A stretch of DNA of 64,000 nucleotides from Roseomonas sp. (GCA_020249435.1 JADCFQ010000008.1:101446-165445), one strand, 5' to 3'. Shown: positions 16,669 to 27,475, counted from the first letter of the stretch. Translations and numbers: made by a program. Notes: generated by a model not told the origin, from the letters alone.

Positions 16669-17657
16669 CGCAGTCAGGCTTTTCGGGTCGGCGTGCGCTA
16701 CTCGGCGGCATCACCGGCGCTATGGCAATGCTTGGTAGGGGGGCGGTGCACGCCCAGGCCTTTCCAGCACGGGCGGTGCGCGTCATCGTGCCCTTCCCGC
16801 CAGGTGGCGCCGCCGATGTCCTGACGCGCCTGGTGTCCGAGCCGCTTTCACGAGAACTGGGACAGACAATCGTGATCGATAACCGCGTCGGCAGCGGCGG
16901 TCGTATCGGTACCGAGGCCGCGGCCCGCGCCATCCCCGATGGTTATACGATTCTCATGGGCAGCCAGGCGACGAATTCGATCAACCCAGAACTTTACCGC
17001 GACAACAGCTTCGACCCTGCGCGCGATCTCGTGCCCGTCGGGCTGTTGGGGGGTGTGGGCTCGGTCATTTATGTTCGCCATAGCCTTGATGTTCGCAGCT
17101 TGCAGGAATTGCTCGAACGCGCACGCCAGAGGCCTCAGGCACTTACCTACGGCTCAGCCGGAATTGGCAGCGGCTCCCACCTTACGACTGCATTATTGGA
17201 GGCCATGGCGCCCATTCAGATGACGCATGTGCCCTATCGCGGCACGCCGGCCGCCACGACCGATATCATCGCCGGGCGCATCGATGTGATGAGCGACCCG
17301 ATCACTACCGCGCTGCCACATGTGCTGGCAGGCGCTGTACGTGCCCTGGCCGTCAGCACCCCGCAGCGTCATCCGGCCCTGCCTGATCTGCCGACAGTGG
17401 CCGAGGCCGGCGTGCCCGGATACGAGGCCGTTAGCTATTATGGTTTCTTTGCGCCAAGCGCCGTGCCGGCCGAACCACTGGCCCGGCTGCGGAGCGCCTG
17501 CGCAAAAATCATTGCCGACCCTGTCATTCGCGCACGCCTAGAGGAGCAGGGGATTGTCCGGCTTGGGTTGAACCCGGAGGAATTCGCCGCCTATGTCGCC
17601 GCCGACCGGCAGCGCTGGGGCCGCGTGATCCGCGACGCCAACATCACCGCCAACTGA
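16665..17657 (+). CDS. Bug/TctC-family solute-binding protein, coupled to methyltransferase
   Basis: A 330-residue TTT receptor whose start overlaps the methyltransferase stop by four bases. The signal peptide contains an SGRRALLGG twin-arginine-like start and ends near [21 protein letters not shown] is the ligand loop, followed by [34 protein letters not shown] and the C-terminal [14 protein letters not shown] are standard for the family. The gene ends 42 bp before the 3' end of the convergent-facing tRNA-Ser gene. It is the last gene of the LysR-methyltransferase-receptor block. Confidence 0.93.
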   Translation: MTQSGFSGRRALLGGITGAMAMLGRGAVHAQAFPARAVRVIVPFPPGGAADVLTRLVSEPLSRELGQTIVIDNRVGSGGRIGTEAAARAIPDGYTILMGSQATNSINPELYRDNSFDPARDLVPVGLLGGVGSVIYVRHSLDVRSLQELLERARQRPQALTYGSAGIGSGSHLTTALLEAMAPIQMTHVPYRGTPAATTDIIAGRIDVMSDPITTALPHVLAGAVRALAVSTPQRHPALPDLPTVAEAGVPGYEAVSYYGFFAPSAVPAEPLARLRSACAKIIADPVIRARLEEQGIVRLGLNPEEFAAYVAADRQRWGRVIRDANITAN

Positions 17658-17698
17658 ACCGCTACGGCAAAAAGACACAACGGCGGCTTGTGTGGGGG

Positions 17699-17789
<91 letters not shown>

Positions 17790-17830
17790 AGCGGGACGGG
17801 GAAACTCACTCCCTCCGCGAACCAGGGCCT

Positions 17831-17859
17831 CCTATAATTCCACCAGCCTCCCGGTGCAA
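17831..17859 (-). promoter_or_regulatory. Promoter of tRNA-Ser(CGA)
   Basis: On the minus strand TTGCAC (17854-17859) and TATAGG (17831-17836) are 17 bases apart. Transcription would begin about 35 bases before the mature tRNA 5' end at 17789. Both boxes and the spacing are close to the sigma-70 consensus. Confidence 0.55.
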
Positions 17860-17868
17860 TCTCTGGCG

Positions 17869-17897
17869 TTGACGGGCCGGACCCGCCCGTCTATACC
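17869..17897 (+). promoter_or_regulatory. Promoter of the rplU-rpmA operon
   Basis: TTGACG (17869-17874) and TATACC (17892-17897) stand 17 bases apart. The predicted start is near 17904, leaving a leader of about 95 bases before the rplU ATG at 17998. The -35 box lies only 9 bases from the -35 box of the divergent tRNA promoter. Confidence 0.6.
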
Positions 17898-17997
17898 CCG
17901 GCCTCTTCCGGCCTGGCGGTCTGCGCCTGGGGCGGCTGGCTTTTGCTTTGGGCAAGGGCTAGACAGTCACGCTAAGAAAGAATTTCGGGGCATCCCC

Positions 17998-18315
17998 ATG
18001 ACCTATGCAGTAATCCGCACCGGCGGGAAACAATATCGCGTCACGCCTGACGCCGTGCTTACCGTTGAACGGCTTGATGCCGAACCGGGTGCGACGGTGA
18101 CCCTGCATGATGTTCTCGCCATCGCGACCGAAGCGGGGCTTGCCATTGGCGCGCCGACCGTGCCTGGCGCCAGCGTCACCGCGACCGTGGTTGAACAAAA
18201 TCGCGGCGACCGCGTACTGATCTTCAAGAAGCGGCGCCGGCAGAATAGCCGCCGCAAGAATGGCCATCGCCAGCACCAGACCGTGCTGCGCATTGCCTCC
18301 ATCAACGCAGCCTGA
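17998..18315 (+). CDS. rplU: 50S ribosomal protein L21
   Basis: The 105-residue protein begins [20 protein letters not shown], the standard L21 start. The rRNA-binding basic stretch [20 protein letters not shown] is near 77-96. L21 binds 23S rRNA domain I beside L20. The ATG at 17998 agrees with family length, although the Shine-Dalgarno sequence is poor. A frame open upstream over the tRNA gene is accidental. rpmA follows 18 bp later and both are read from the promoter at 17869. Confidence 0.97.
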   Translation: MTYAVIRTGGKQYRVTPDAVLTVERLDAEPGATVTLHDVLAIATEAGLAIGAPTVPGASVTATVVEQNRGDRVLIFKKRRRQNSRRKNGHRQHQTVLRIASINAA

Positions 18316-18333
18316 TCGGAAAGGAACCAAGCC

Positions 18334-18603
18334 ATGGCACATAAGAAAGCAGGCGGTTCTTCGCGCAATGGTCGCGATTCCGCGGGTAAGCGCCTCGGCG
18401 TCAAGCTTTTCGGCGGGCAGACCGTGAATGCCGGCTCCATCATCGTGACGCAGCGCGGCACCAAGATGATCCCCGGCGCGAATGTCTATGCTGGCCGCCA
18501 GCACAGCCTGCATGCCGCGGTTGATGGCCGCGTGGTGTTCGAACGCAAGGGTGAAGACCGCGTTCACGTAACCGTGCAGCCGGTGGCGCAGGCTGCGGAA
18601 TAA
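18334..18603 (+). CDS. rpmA: 50S ribosomal protein L27
   Basis: The 89-residue protein begins [20 protein letters not shown], the highly conserved L27 N terminus that reaches the peptidyl-transferase centre. It continues with [29 protein letters not shown] precedes the ATG. The start MAHKKAGG has no Firmicutes-type cleavable N-terminal extension. It is second in the rplU-rpmA pair, and a strong intrinsic terminator follows 27 bases after the stop. Confidence 0.98.
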   Translation: MAHKKAGGSSRNGRDSAGKRLGVKLFGGQTVNAGSIIVTQRGTKMIPGANVYAGRQHSLHAAVDGRVVFERKGEDRVHVTVQPVAQAAE

Positions 18604-19686
<1,083 letters not shown>

Positions 19687-19719
19687 CAGGCGGGGCTTTC
19701 GCATGGTAAGCGCCATTCC

Positions 19720-20847
19720 ATGATCAATCCGGCCCAGCCTCGCTTCAAGGATGCCAAGCGCATTGTCGTGAAGATCGGCTCTGCGCTGGTGGTGGATAAC
19801 GCCACCGCCGCGCCGCGGGCTGCCTGGCTTGCCTCGGTTGCTGCCGATATCGCGGCACTGCGCGCGCGGGGGGCTGAGGTTGTCGTGGTGTCTTCCGGCG
19901 CCATTGCGCTCGCGCGGAAGGCGCTTGGGCTGACACGGCGGCGGCTGCGGTTGGAAGAAAAGCAGGCGGCGGCGGCGGTCGGGCAGATTCGCCTGGCAGG
20001 CGCCTGGCAGGAGGCGCTGGCGGCGCATGGGCTGAAGGCAGCGCAATTGCTGCTGACGCTTGAAGATTCGGAAGATCGCCGGCGTTATCTGAATGCGCGC
20101 GCCACACTCGCCACCTTGCTCAACCTTGGCTGCGTGCCGGTGATCAATGAAAACGACACGGTGGCAACAGCCGAAATCCGCTTCGGCGATAATGATCGGC
20201 TGGCCGCGCGTGTGGCCGAAATGATTCAGGCCGATGCGTTGCTGCTTTTGTCAGACATTGATGGCCTCTACACCGCCGATCCGCGCAAGGACCCTGAGGC
20301 CGAACACCTGCCCGTAGTGGAACGCCTGACCGAGGAAATCATGGCGATGGGTGGTGAGCCGCCACCTGGCTATTCCTCGGGCGGTATGCGGACGAAATTG
20401 ATCGCGGCACGCATCGCAACCGGCGCCGGCACCGCCATGGCGATTGCGCTGGGTGAGCGCGACCATCCGCTGCGTGCATTGGAAGAAGGGGCGCGCTGCA
20501 CTTGGTTTCTGCCGCTGCCGGAAGGCCGCAGCGCGCGCAAGCGCTGGATTGCGGGCAGCCTTGCCCCGCTTGGTGTGCTGGTGGTGGATGCCGGTGCCGC
20601 ACGCGCACTCAAGCGCGGTTCATCGCTGCTGCCGGCTGGCGTGCGCGCCGTGGAGGGCGAGTTTTCGCGCGGTGATCCCGTGAGTGTTCGTGACCCCGAG
20701 GGCGTTGAAGTGGCGCGCGGGCTTTCTGCTTATGATGCCGAAGCAGCGCGGCTGATTGCCGGGCATCGCAGCGAAGCCTTGGAAGATATCCTTGGCTGGC
20801 GCGGGCGGGATGAAATCATCCACCGCGATGATATGGTGCTGCTGTAA
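19720..20847 (+). CDS. proB: Glutamate 5-kinase
   Basis: A 375-residue enzyme that phosphorylates glutamate in the first step of proline synthesis. The amino-acid kinase domain (about 10-255) shows KIGSALVV at the ATP site, [28 protein letters not shown] and [28 protein letters not shown] is the conserved regulatory and active-site segment. A C-terminal PUA domain (about 280-365) is present, as in E. coli ProB. The gene follows obgE by 33 bp; proA is not adjacent on the right. Confidence 0.96.
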   Translation: MINPAQPRFKDAKRIVVKIGSALVVDNATAAPRAAWLASVAADIAALRARGAEVVVVSSGAIALARKALGLTRRRLRLEEKQAAAAVGQIRLAGAWQEALAAHGLKAAQLLLTLEDSEDRRRYLNARATLATLLNLGCVPVINENDTVATAEIRFGDNDRLAARVAEMIQADALLLLSDIDGLYTADPRKDPEAEHLPVVERLTEEIMAMGGEPPPGYSSGGMRTKLIAARIATGAGTAMAIALGERDHPLRALEEGARCTWFLPLPEGRSARKRWIAGSLAPLGVLVVDAGAARALKRGSSLLPAGVRAVEGEFSRGDPVSVRDPEGVEVARGLSAYDAEAARLIAGHRSEALEDILGWRGRDEIIHRDDMVLL

Positions 20848-20940
20848 CGCACTCCCTGGGTGCTATACGCCCGCGCTTCTTCATGGCAGCCTTCTTCGTA
20901 AGCGCAGCAGATGCGGCGCGGATAAGGGGTCAGGAACGGC

Positions 20941-22302
20941 ATGAAGGAAATACGCCTTCTCTCCACCAGTGCGATTCTGGGCTACGGCTTCCCGGAAGCG
21001 AGCCTTCAGGCAGGCATGGCGCGTGCACCGCATGTGATGGGCGTTGATGGCGGCAGTGTTGATCCCGGCCCCTATTACCTTGGCGCCGGCGTGCCATTTT
21101 GTTCCTCCATGGCGATCCGGCGCGATTTGCGCCTGATGCTGCGCGCAGCGATTGCGGCGCGCATACCGCTGATGATCGGCACCTCGGGCGGGGCGGGTGG
21201 CGCGCCGCATTTGGAACTGACCGCGAAGCTGGTGCGCGAAATCGCCGCCGAGGAAGGTTTGCATTTCCGCCTGGCGTTGATTGAAGCCGAACCACCGCGC
21301 GCCGACTTGCAGCGCCGCCTGGCGGCAGGGCGCATCCGTCCACTTGGCAAACAGCCGCCTTTAACGGCCGAGGCTTTGGGCCGCGCGAGCCGCGTGGTTG
21401 GCATGATGGGGCCTGAGCCTTTCATGGAGGCTTTGGACAATGGCGCGCAAGTCATCCTGGCCGGTCGCGCGAGTGATCCCGCGCCCTGGGCCGCCGCCGC
21501 CATTCGCGCGCAATTGCCGCCCGCGCCCGCCTGGTATGCCGGCAAGATGCTGGAATGTGGCGCGACACCTTCAATCCCGAAGGGCCATGACTGCCTGCTG
21601 GTGACGGTGCGCGACGATGGCGTTGAATGCGAACCGATGAACCCCATCCGGCGCTGCACACCACTTTCGATCGCGAATCACTCGCTGCATGAAAACAGCA
21701 GCCCCATTCATCACATTGAACCGGGCGGCATGCTGGATACATCCGATTGCCGTTTTGATGCGCTGAGTGATCGTGCCGTGCGCATTTCCGGCATGCGCTG
21801 GACACCGGCTTCGCAATACACAGTCAAGCTGGAAGGTGTGGAATTTGCGGGACATCGCTGCATTTCCATTTGTGGCACGCGCGACCCGCTGCTGATCGCG
21901 CGCCTGCCGCTGTTCCTGGAAGAAGTGCGCGGGATTGTGCGCGACAAGGCGGCTGCCTTTGGCGCGGCGCCGGAAAGCTATTCCCTGATCATCCGCACCT
22001 ATGGGTTGGATGGTGTGATGGGCGCGCGCGAACCCGTGCAGCAGGTGGCCGGCCATGAGGTTGGCTTTGTCATTGAAGTCATCGCCGAAACACCGGAAAT
22101 CGCCGCAGCCGTTTTAGGCATTGCGCGCACCAATATGCTGCATACGGATTTCCCTGGCCGGCTGTGCCGCGAAGGCAATATGGCCTTCCCTTTCTCGCCA
22201 TCCGATATCCCAGTCGGGCCGGTTTATCGCTTCAGCATCCATCACGTGCTGGAACTGGACGACCCGCGCGAGATTTTCCCGATCACCTATGAAGAGATCT
22301 GA
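20941..22302 (+). CDS. AtuA-family (DUF1446, acyclic terpene utilization) protein
   Basis: A 453-residue cytoplasmic protein of the AtuA/DUF1446 family. The N terminus KEIRLLSTSAILGYGFPE and the motif GVDGGSVDPGPYYLG (about 34-48) are characteristic, as are IGTSGGAGGAPHLE (about 79-92), GRASDPAPWAAAA and ECGATPSIPKGHDCLLVTV. AtuA is required for citronellol/geraniol growth in Pseudomonas, but its reaction is not established and the wider family occurs in many acid-degradation clusters. Eight bases after the stop a DUF4387 gene begins, a pairing widely seen. The next gene is a flavin monooxygenase, so a three-gene catabolic operon is likely. Confidence 0.88.
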   Translation: MKEIRLLSTSAILGYGFPEASLQAGMARAPHVMGVDGGSVDPGPYYLGAGVPFCSSMAIRRDLRLMLRAAIAARIPLMIGTSGGAGGAPHLELTAKLVREIAAEEGLHFRLALIEAEPPRADLQRRLAAGRIRPLGKQPPLTAEALGRASRVVGMMGPEPFMEALDNGAQVILAGRASDPAPWAAAAIRAQLPPAPAWYAGKMLECGATPSIPKGHDCLLVTVRDDGVECEPMNPIRRCTPLSIANHSLHENSSPIHHIEPGGMLDTSDCRFDALSDRAVRISGMRWTPASQYTVKLEGVEFAGHRCISICGTRDPLLIARLPLFLEEVRGIVRDKAAAFGAAPESYSLIIRTYGLDGVMGAREPVQQVAGHEVGFVIEVIAETPEIAAAVLGIARTNMLHTDFPGRLCREGNMAFPFSPSDIPVGPVYRFSIHHVLELDDPREIFPITYEEI

Positions 22303-22310
22303 GGGCGATC

Positions 22311-22622
22311 ATGCCAAGCATCCGTGAATTGGCGCGTGTCTGCAAAAGCAAGAATGCCGGGCCTTTTGATCTGACGATTGATATCGTCTTTGACGATCCG
22401 GCGCCATATCAAAAGGTGCGCACTTCCGGGGTGATTACCGAAGCCTTGTTTGCCCGGCTTTATGGCGTCGCGGCAGATGATGTGCTGCTGACGCCCTATG
22501 ATGCCGCCATGGCGATCAAGGCGACATTCCCGCGCCTGGTGCCGGCGGGTGGCATTGGCGATACGGATGTCTATGGTTGCCAGCAGCATGCACCGCTGCT
22601 TGATGTTGAAATCCCCGTTTGA
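22311..22622 (+). CDS. DUF4387 family protein
   Basis: This 103-residue protein begins MPSIRELARVCKSKNAGPF and contains FDLTIDIVFDD and TPYDAAMAIKATFPR, the recognisable core of DUF4387. In other genomes the domain is found as a separate gene beside AtuA-type genes or fused to them, which suggests the two act as subunits of one enzyme (inference). A GAGGGCGATC sequence precedes the ATG. It lies between the AtuA-like gene and the monooxygenase gene on the same strand. Confidence 0.85.
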   Translation: MPSIRELARVCKSKNAGPFDLTIDIVFDDPAPYQKVRTSGVITEALFARLYGVAADDVLLTPYDAAMAIKATFPRLVPAGGIGDTDVYGCQQHAPLLDVEIPV

Positions 22623-22639
22623 TCCGAAGGGCTTTTCCA

Positions 22640-24019
22640 ATGCCGAACACCCATCGCCAAATGACCATGGTCGCCTTTTTGCAGGCGCAGAATTGCTCGA
22701 ACCTGCCGGGTTCCTGGCGGCACCCCGCTTCCATGAGCGATTTTCTGACACCCGATTACTACCAGCGCATTGCGCGCATTCTGGAAGATGGCAAATTCCA
22801 CATGGCCTTCTTCGATGATCGGCTGGCGATGCCCGATATCTACGCCAATGATTTCCGCAATACGGTCGCGCATGGCGTGCGCGCGGTGAAGCTTGATCCG
22901 CTGACGATTGTCATGATGATGGCCGCGGCCACCAAGCGCATCGGCCTCGGTGCGACCTATTCCACCACCTATTACGAACCCTATCACGTCGCGCGGCTTT
23001 TCGCGACGGCGGATCTCATGACGCATGGGCGCGTGGCTTGGAATATCGTGACGTCGCTCAATAATAGTGAGGCGCTGAATTTCGGCCATAGCGAACATCT
23101 GGAACATGATCTGCGCTATGATCGTGCCGATGAATTCATGGAAGTGGTGATGGGCCATTGGGGGTCTTGGGATGATGATGCGCTGATTGTGGATAAGGAA
23201 TCAGGCGCCTTCGCCAAGCACGGTGGCGTGCGGCGGCTGGATCATCAGGGGAAGTATTTCAAATCGCGCGGGCCGTTCACCGTGCCGCGTTCACCGCAAG
23301 GCCATCCTGTTTTATTGCAAGCGGGCCAAAGCGGCCGAGGCCGCAGCTTTGCCGCGCGCTGGGGTGAGGCTGTATTCGTGATCTATCCCAATCTGGAAAA
23401 TGGTAAGAAGCAGTATCGCGAATTCCGCGCTGCCGTCGCTGCTGAAGGGCGCGATCCGGATAGCGTCAAAATCCTGCCTGCCTGCTACGCCATCCCTGCC
23501 GAAAGTGCCGATATGGCCGCCGAGAAACAGGCGGTGATTGAAGCAACCGCGCGGCCCATTGATGGGCTGACGCTGCTTTCCGAAGTGCTGAACTGGGATT
23601 TGGGTAGCAAGCCCTATGATGAACCGCTGACGGATGCGGAACTCGCGGGGCTTTCCTGGCATGGTTTCCGTGATCGCGTGATCATGCTGTCGGGCAAGAA
23701 GAACCCAAGTGTACGCGATTTTGTAGAGGTTTCAGGCCGCGGCACCATCCATGAACATCACGCCTTTGTCGGCACACCAAAGCAGGTCGCGGATCAGATG
23801 GAAGAATGGTTCCATGGCGGCGCCTGTGATGGCTTTGTCATGGCAGCCACGCATATCCCCGGCGCCTATGAGGATTTCGTGCGGCTCGTGGTGCCGGAAT
23901 TGCAGCGGCGCGGCGTGTTCCAGAAGGAATATCCCGGCAGCACGCTGCGCGACATTATGGGGCTGAAGCGCCCCAGTGCTGCCGATTGCCGCGCGGCGGG
24001 TCAGTCAAAGGGAACGTAA
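22640..24019 (+). CDS. LLM-class flavin-dependent monooxygenase, nitrilotriacetate monooxygenase A (NtaA/SnaA/DszA) type
   Basis: Read from the ATG at 22640, the protein has 459 residues and a bacterial-luciferase-like TIM barrel. NCSNLPGSWRHP near 19-30, FHMAFFDDRLAMPD (about 50-63), GLGATYSTTYYEPYHVARLF (about 105-124) and the FMN-binding AWNIVTSLNN are typical of the NtaA/SnaA/DszA branch. VLLQAGQSGRGR is also a family signature. These enzymes use FMNH2 supplied by a separate reductase to oxidise small organic substrates. No reductase gene is next to it. It follows DUF4387 by 17 bp and converges on an aldo/keto reductase gene 14 bp away. Confidence 0.9.
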   Translation: MPNTHRQMTMVAFLQAQNCSNLPGSWRHPASMSDFLTPDYYQRIARILEDGKFHMAFFDDRLAMPDIYANDFRNTVAHGVRAVKLDPLTIVMMMAAATKRIGLGATYSTTYYEPYHVARLFATADLMTHGRVAWNIVTSLNNSEALNFGHSEHLEHDLRYDRADEFMEVVMGHWGSWDDDALIVDKESGAFAKHGGVRRLDHQGKYFKSRGPFTVPRSPQGHPVLLQAGQSGRGRSFAARWGEAVFVIYPNLENGKKQYREFRAAVAAEGRDPDSVKILPACYAIPAESADMAAEKQAVIEATARPIDGLTLLSEVLNWDLGSKPYDEPLTDAELAGLSWHGFRDRVIMLSGKKNPSVRDFVEVSGRGTIHEHHAFVGTPKQVADQMEEWFHGGACDGFVMAATHIPGAYEDFVRLVVPELQRRGVFQKEYPGSTLRDIMGLKRPSAADCRAAGQSKGT

Positions 24020-24033
24020 TTCCTTTTGCTATG

Positions 24034-25011
24034 TCAGCCATTTTGTAGCTGCTTGATCATGGCCAGGGCCTCGGCTGGCAGCGGCCCTTGATTGATCGCA
24101 GCCACCGCGTGGTCGAGTTCCGCGATACTCGCCGTGCCCACCAGCACGGTGCTGATCTCGTGCGGCATGGCGGAAAAGCGTAGCGCCAATTCAACCAGAT
24201 CCTTGGCATAGCCGGCCTCGATCAACGGCAATAGGCGCCGCGCCGCCTGGACATCCGCAGCATAACTGGCGCCAGAGGCAATGGGTTCCACTTTTGCCAC
24301 ACCAAGCGGGCTGCGATCTTCAGACCCACTCAGGGCGCCACCGGCAAGAATGCGAATGGCCATCACGCCAATCCCCGCCTTGCCAGCGTGATGAATGACA
24401 CCGCCCAAATCCGGCATGGAGGACGCTGCGGGCAGGGGCGTCACACCGCTTGGGTTCAGGATGTTGTAGGGCATTTGCGACGTGGCAAAACCGCCTTCAT
24501 CCAAAACGCGGCGCAGCATGGGCGCATCGCCAAGCCCCGTTATGCCATAGAAACGGATCTTGCCTTGATCGCGCAGTTTCCGGAGTGCCGGTACGGCCTG
24601 CTGTAATATCTGATCCGCAGTGAAGCTTGGTGCCTCACCTGCTTGGGTGATGGGTTCGTGGAGATGAAAGATATCCACGCTATCACGCCCAAGCCGCGCC
24701 AGGCTGGCATCAATGGATTGCGCGATGGTGCCCGCAATATCCAACCGTTGTGGCCCGCGGATGCGAACCTTGGTACCCACAATCACTTTTGCACGAAGCG
24801 CTTTCAGCGCGCGACCCAAATTGCTTTCAGAAACGCCATCACCGTAAGCGGATGCCGTATCGAAATACGTAATGCCCTGGTCAATGGCGCGACCAATGGC
24901 GCGGTCCTGTTCGGCTGCGCTGCCCTTCACCATCAAACCGCCGATGGCGCCACAACCATAGCCGAGAACCGAAACATGCAGGCCAGTTTTGCCCAACGGT
25001 CGCTGTTCCAT
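24034..25011 (-). CDS. Aldo/keto reductase
   Basis: A 325-residue NADPH-dependent TIM-barrel reductase. The catalytic tetrad is complete: Asp in YFDTAS (about 50-55), Tyr in SAYGDG, Lys in VGTKVR (about 78) and His in FHLHEP (about 115). The N terminus RPLGKTGLHVSVLGYGCGAI is the family opening. It resembles the L-fucose/pyridoxal-type branch that reduces or oxidises small aldehydes. It diverges from a Bug receptor gene across 133 bp and converges on the flavin monooxygenase gene, so it may finish the same pathway (inference). Confidence 0.92.
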   Translation of the reverse strand: MEQRPLGKTGLHVSVLGYGCGAIGGLMVKGSAAEQDRAIGRAIDQGITYFDTASAYGDGVSESNLGRALKALRAKVIVGTKVRIRGPQRLDIAGTIAQSIDASLARLGRDSVDIFHLHEPITQAGEAPSFTADQILQQAVPALRKLRDQGKIRFYGITGLGDAPMLRRVLDEGGFATSQMPYNILNPSGVTPLPAASSMPDLGGVIHHAGKAGIGVMAIRILAGGALSGSEDRSPLGVAKVEPIASGASYAADVQAARRLLPLIEAGYAKDLVELALRFSAMPHEISTVLVGTASIAELDHAVAAINQGPLPAEALAMIKQLQNG

Positions 25012-25144
25012 CGCTTATTCTCCTATCGCTTTGGCGCGGATGCTGCGGCAGGGATGCCATATCCGCAAGCCATGCTTGCCCTTCCTGCGCCACAATGCGA
25101 GCCTGCCATCAACGCGCTTAGACGCGGTATGAGGGGATACGCGT

Positions 25145-26125
25145 ATGATTTCACGTCGGTTGCTTCTGGGTGCGGCGGCGCCGTTGGCCGCAGCTTCGAT
25201 TATCCGTAGCGCCATGGCCTTTCCTGACCGCCCGATGCGCATGATCGTGCCCTTCGCCGCCGGTGGAAATACGGATATTCTGGCGCGTCTGGTGGCAGGC
25301 CCCATGGCGGAACGCCTGGGCAGGCCAATCGTGATTGAAAACCGCGCCGGTGCTGGCGGCAGCCTTGGCGCCGAATTGGTGGCCCGCGCGCCAGCCGATG
25401 GATATACGCTGCTGTTTGGCGCAGGCGGCCCCCTGACCGCCAATCCTGTGCTGCAAGCGAATATTCCCTATGATGTGGAGCGTGATTTCCGCCCCATTGG
25501 CCTTGTCGGTATTCTGCCCATGATCTGCCAGGTCACTGTGCGTTTGCCGGCGCGCAGCTTGACGGAATTGATTGCGTTGATGCGCCAACGTGATGGCGCC
25601 TTGACTGTTGCAACGCCTGGCAGTGGCAGTGCGGCGCATCTTGCCTTGGAATTATTGCTGGCTGGGGCAAATGTGCGCGCAACCCATGTGCCTTATCGTG
25701 GCGGCAGCGCCATGATTCCGGATTTGATCAGCGGCACGGTGGATGCCGGGATGGTGGAATTGCCCTCTGCCCTGCCGCTGCATCAGGAAGGCAAGGCACC
25801 CATCATCGCCATCGCAACCGAAGCAAGATCAGCACATCTGCCAGGCGTACAGACCTTCATCGAAGCGGGTCTGCCCAATTTCACCGCCGGCAGTTATGGC
25901 GGCGTCTTGGCGCCAGCCGCGACGCCAGCTGAGGTTATTGGCAAGCTCCATGCCGCACTGACAGCGACGCTGGATGACGCCGCGATACAAGCGCGCATCG
26001 GCGAAGTAGGCGCCATTTTGGCGAGCCCAGGCCAACGCACACCGGATGGCTTTGCGCAATTCTTGCGGGATGAATTGGCCAATGCTCGACGCGCAGCAAG
26101 GCTTGCGGGGCTTTCGCCATCATGA
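25145..26125 (+). CDS. Bug/TctC-family solute-binding protein
   Basis: A complete 326-residue receptor. MISRRLLLGAAAPLAAASII is a twin-arginine-like signal, cleaved near AMA. VPFAAGGNTDILARLV replaces the usual PPGG loop with AAGG. ENRAGAGGSLGAELVAR and THVPYRGGSAMIPDLISG follow in order. GAGGGGA lies 8 bases before the ATG. It is separated by 111 bp from a second same-strand receptor, with no other gene between. The tandem pair is not closely similar, so it is not a recent duplication. Confidence 0.93.
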   Translation: MISRRLLLGAAAPLAAASIIRSAMAFPDRPMRMIVPFAAGGNTDILARLVAGPMAERLGRPIVIENRAGAGGSLGAELVARAPADGYTLLFGAGGPLTANPVLQANIPYDVERDFRPIGLVGILPMICQVTVRLPARSLTELIALMRQRDGALTVATPGSGSAAHLALELLLAGANVRATHVPYRGGSAMIPDLISGTVDAGMVELPSALPLHQEGKAPIIAIATEARSAHLPGVQTFIEAGLPNFTAGSYGGVLAPAATPAEVIGKLHAALTATLDDAAIQARIGEVGAILASPGQRTPDGFAQFLRDELANARRAARLAGLSPS

Positions 26126-26236
26126 AGTAAGGTGAGCGCCCCACGCTTGCTGTCCGCAGTGAGTGGTGCATATCCTTGATCATAAAAATGCATGGGTCAT
26201 GGGCCCATGACGTCGTTCTTGGAGGGAGTAACGCTT

Positions 26237-27199
26237 ATGCGCATCACACGTCGCGCCGCGCTTGGCCTTTTGGCAGCGCCGCCTGTTCTTGCCCAAAGCC
26301 GCGATTGGCCGAACCGTCCGCTCCGCCTGATCGTGCCGAGCGCCGCTGGCGGTTATGAGGTTTATGCGCGCATCCTCGCCCCCCGCCTTGGCGAATTGCT
26401 TGGTCACCCTGTTGTGGTGGAAAACAAGCCGGGGGCGAATGGCATTATCGGCATGCAGGATCTGCAGCGGAGCAGACCTGATGGCAATACTTTCATGTTC
26501 GCGCATATCGGCGCGATTTCCATCGGCAGCAGCATCTATCCCAATATGCCTTTTGACCCGGTGGAGGAATTCGCCTCAATTTCCGTGGCCGTTACCTCGC
26601 CCTTGGTATGGTTGCTGAACCCAACGCAACCCTTCCGCACCATGCCGGAATTCATCGCGCGCGCCCGCGCGGAGCCGGGTGTTTGGCGTTATGGCAATCC
26701 ATCATCAGGCAGTATTCCGCATCTGGTCGCAGAAGAAGCCAAGCTCCGCCAGCAGATTGATGTGCCGGGCGTGCCCTATCGCAGCACGGTGCAATCCCTG
26801 ACCGCGGTGATCGCCAATGAGGTGCCGATTACCGTGGATAGCCTTGGCGCGAGTGCCGGTCATATCGCGGGCGGCAGGCTGCGCGCCTTGGCCATGACAG
26901 GCCGCGAAAGATCAGACCGCCTGCCCGATGTGCCCACCATGATGGAACTTGGCCTTGATGAGCGTGAATGGGTTGCCTGGTATGCCTTCATGGCGCCGAA
27001 AGGCACGCCGGAAGACATCATCCAAAAGCTGAACGGCGTGATCAACCAGGCGCTCCGCGAAGATGCCATCGCGACGCGCATCCGTGACCTTGGCGCATCC
27101 CCACGTTTCACCACACCGGCTGAAATGCTGAGCTTCATCCGGCAGGAGCGTGAGGTCTTCGGCGCCATCGCGCGCGCGGGCAAGATCAAGGTGGAATAG
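26237..27199 (+). CDS. Bug/TctC-family solute-binding protein
   Basis: The ATG at 26237 has a strong GGAGGGAG upstream and gives 320 residues. MRITRRAALGLLAAPPVLAQ is the signal peptide. The first binding loop is altered to VPSAAGGYEVYARIL, lacking the usual Asp at the last loop position. ENKPGANGIIGMQDLQ and VPYRSTVQSLTAVIAN follow. An upstream ATG at 26192 gives an unlikely N-terminal extension. It is second in a tandem receptor pair and ends 139 bp before the convergent-facing tRNA-Ser(TGA) gene; that gap shows no structure. Confidence 0.92.
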   Translation: MRITRRAALGLLAAPPVLAQSRDWPNRPLRLIVPSAAGGYEVYARILAPRLGELLGHPVVVENKPGANGIIGMQDLQRSRPDGNTFMFAHIGAISIGSSIYPNMPFDPVEEFASISVAVTSPLVWLLNPTQPFRTMPEFIARARAEPGVWRYGNPSSGSIPHLVAEEAKLRQQIDVPGVPYRSTVQSLTAVIANEVPITVDSLGASAGHIAGGRLRALAMTGRERSDRLPDVPTMMELGLDEREWVAWYAFMAPKGTPEDIIQKLNGVINQALREDAIATRIRDLGASPRFTTPAEMLSFIRQEREVFGAIARAGKIKVE

Positions 27200-27338
27200 C
27201 GCGGGATCGCCATTCACGCGCCGGTGCGCCAAGTGCGTTCACTCGGCTAGAAATGCGCGCGTGGTGATTGCCATGGTGACACTACCAGCAGGAGCGCCCC
27301 TGCCCCTAGCGCGGATCAGCAGCAGGATGATTTGGCAT

Positions 27339-27425
27339 CGGATGGGGTGGGATTCGAACCCACGGTAGGCTTGCACCTACGCCGGTTTTCAAGACCGGTG
27401 CCTTAAACCGCTCGGCCACCCATCC
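27339..27425 (-). tRNA. tRNA-Ser, anticodon TGA
   Basis: The minus-strand sequence folds as a class II tRNA. The acceptor pair is GGATGGG/CCCATCC with discriminator G. The anticodon stem-loop is CCGGT-CTTGAAA-ACCGG, giving TGA. A long variable arm (CGTAGGTGCAAGCCTAC) and T-arm GTGGG-TTCGAAT-CCCAC follow. The 3' CCA is not encoded (ATG follows), unlike tRNA-Ser(CGA) at 17700. TGA reads UCA and related serine codons. Confidence 0.96.
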
Positions 27426-27475
27426 AGGAACCTCGCGCCATAAACTTGGCGCGAAGCATAAACGCTAAGACCTGC

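Noticed and set aside
25145..27199. Tandem duplication of a receptor gene.
   Set aside because: The two neighbouring receptors differ throughout, including the ligand loop (AAGGNTD against AAGGYEV), so recent duplication is unlikely.
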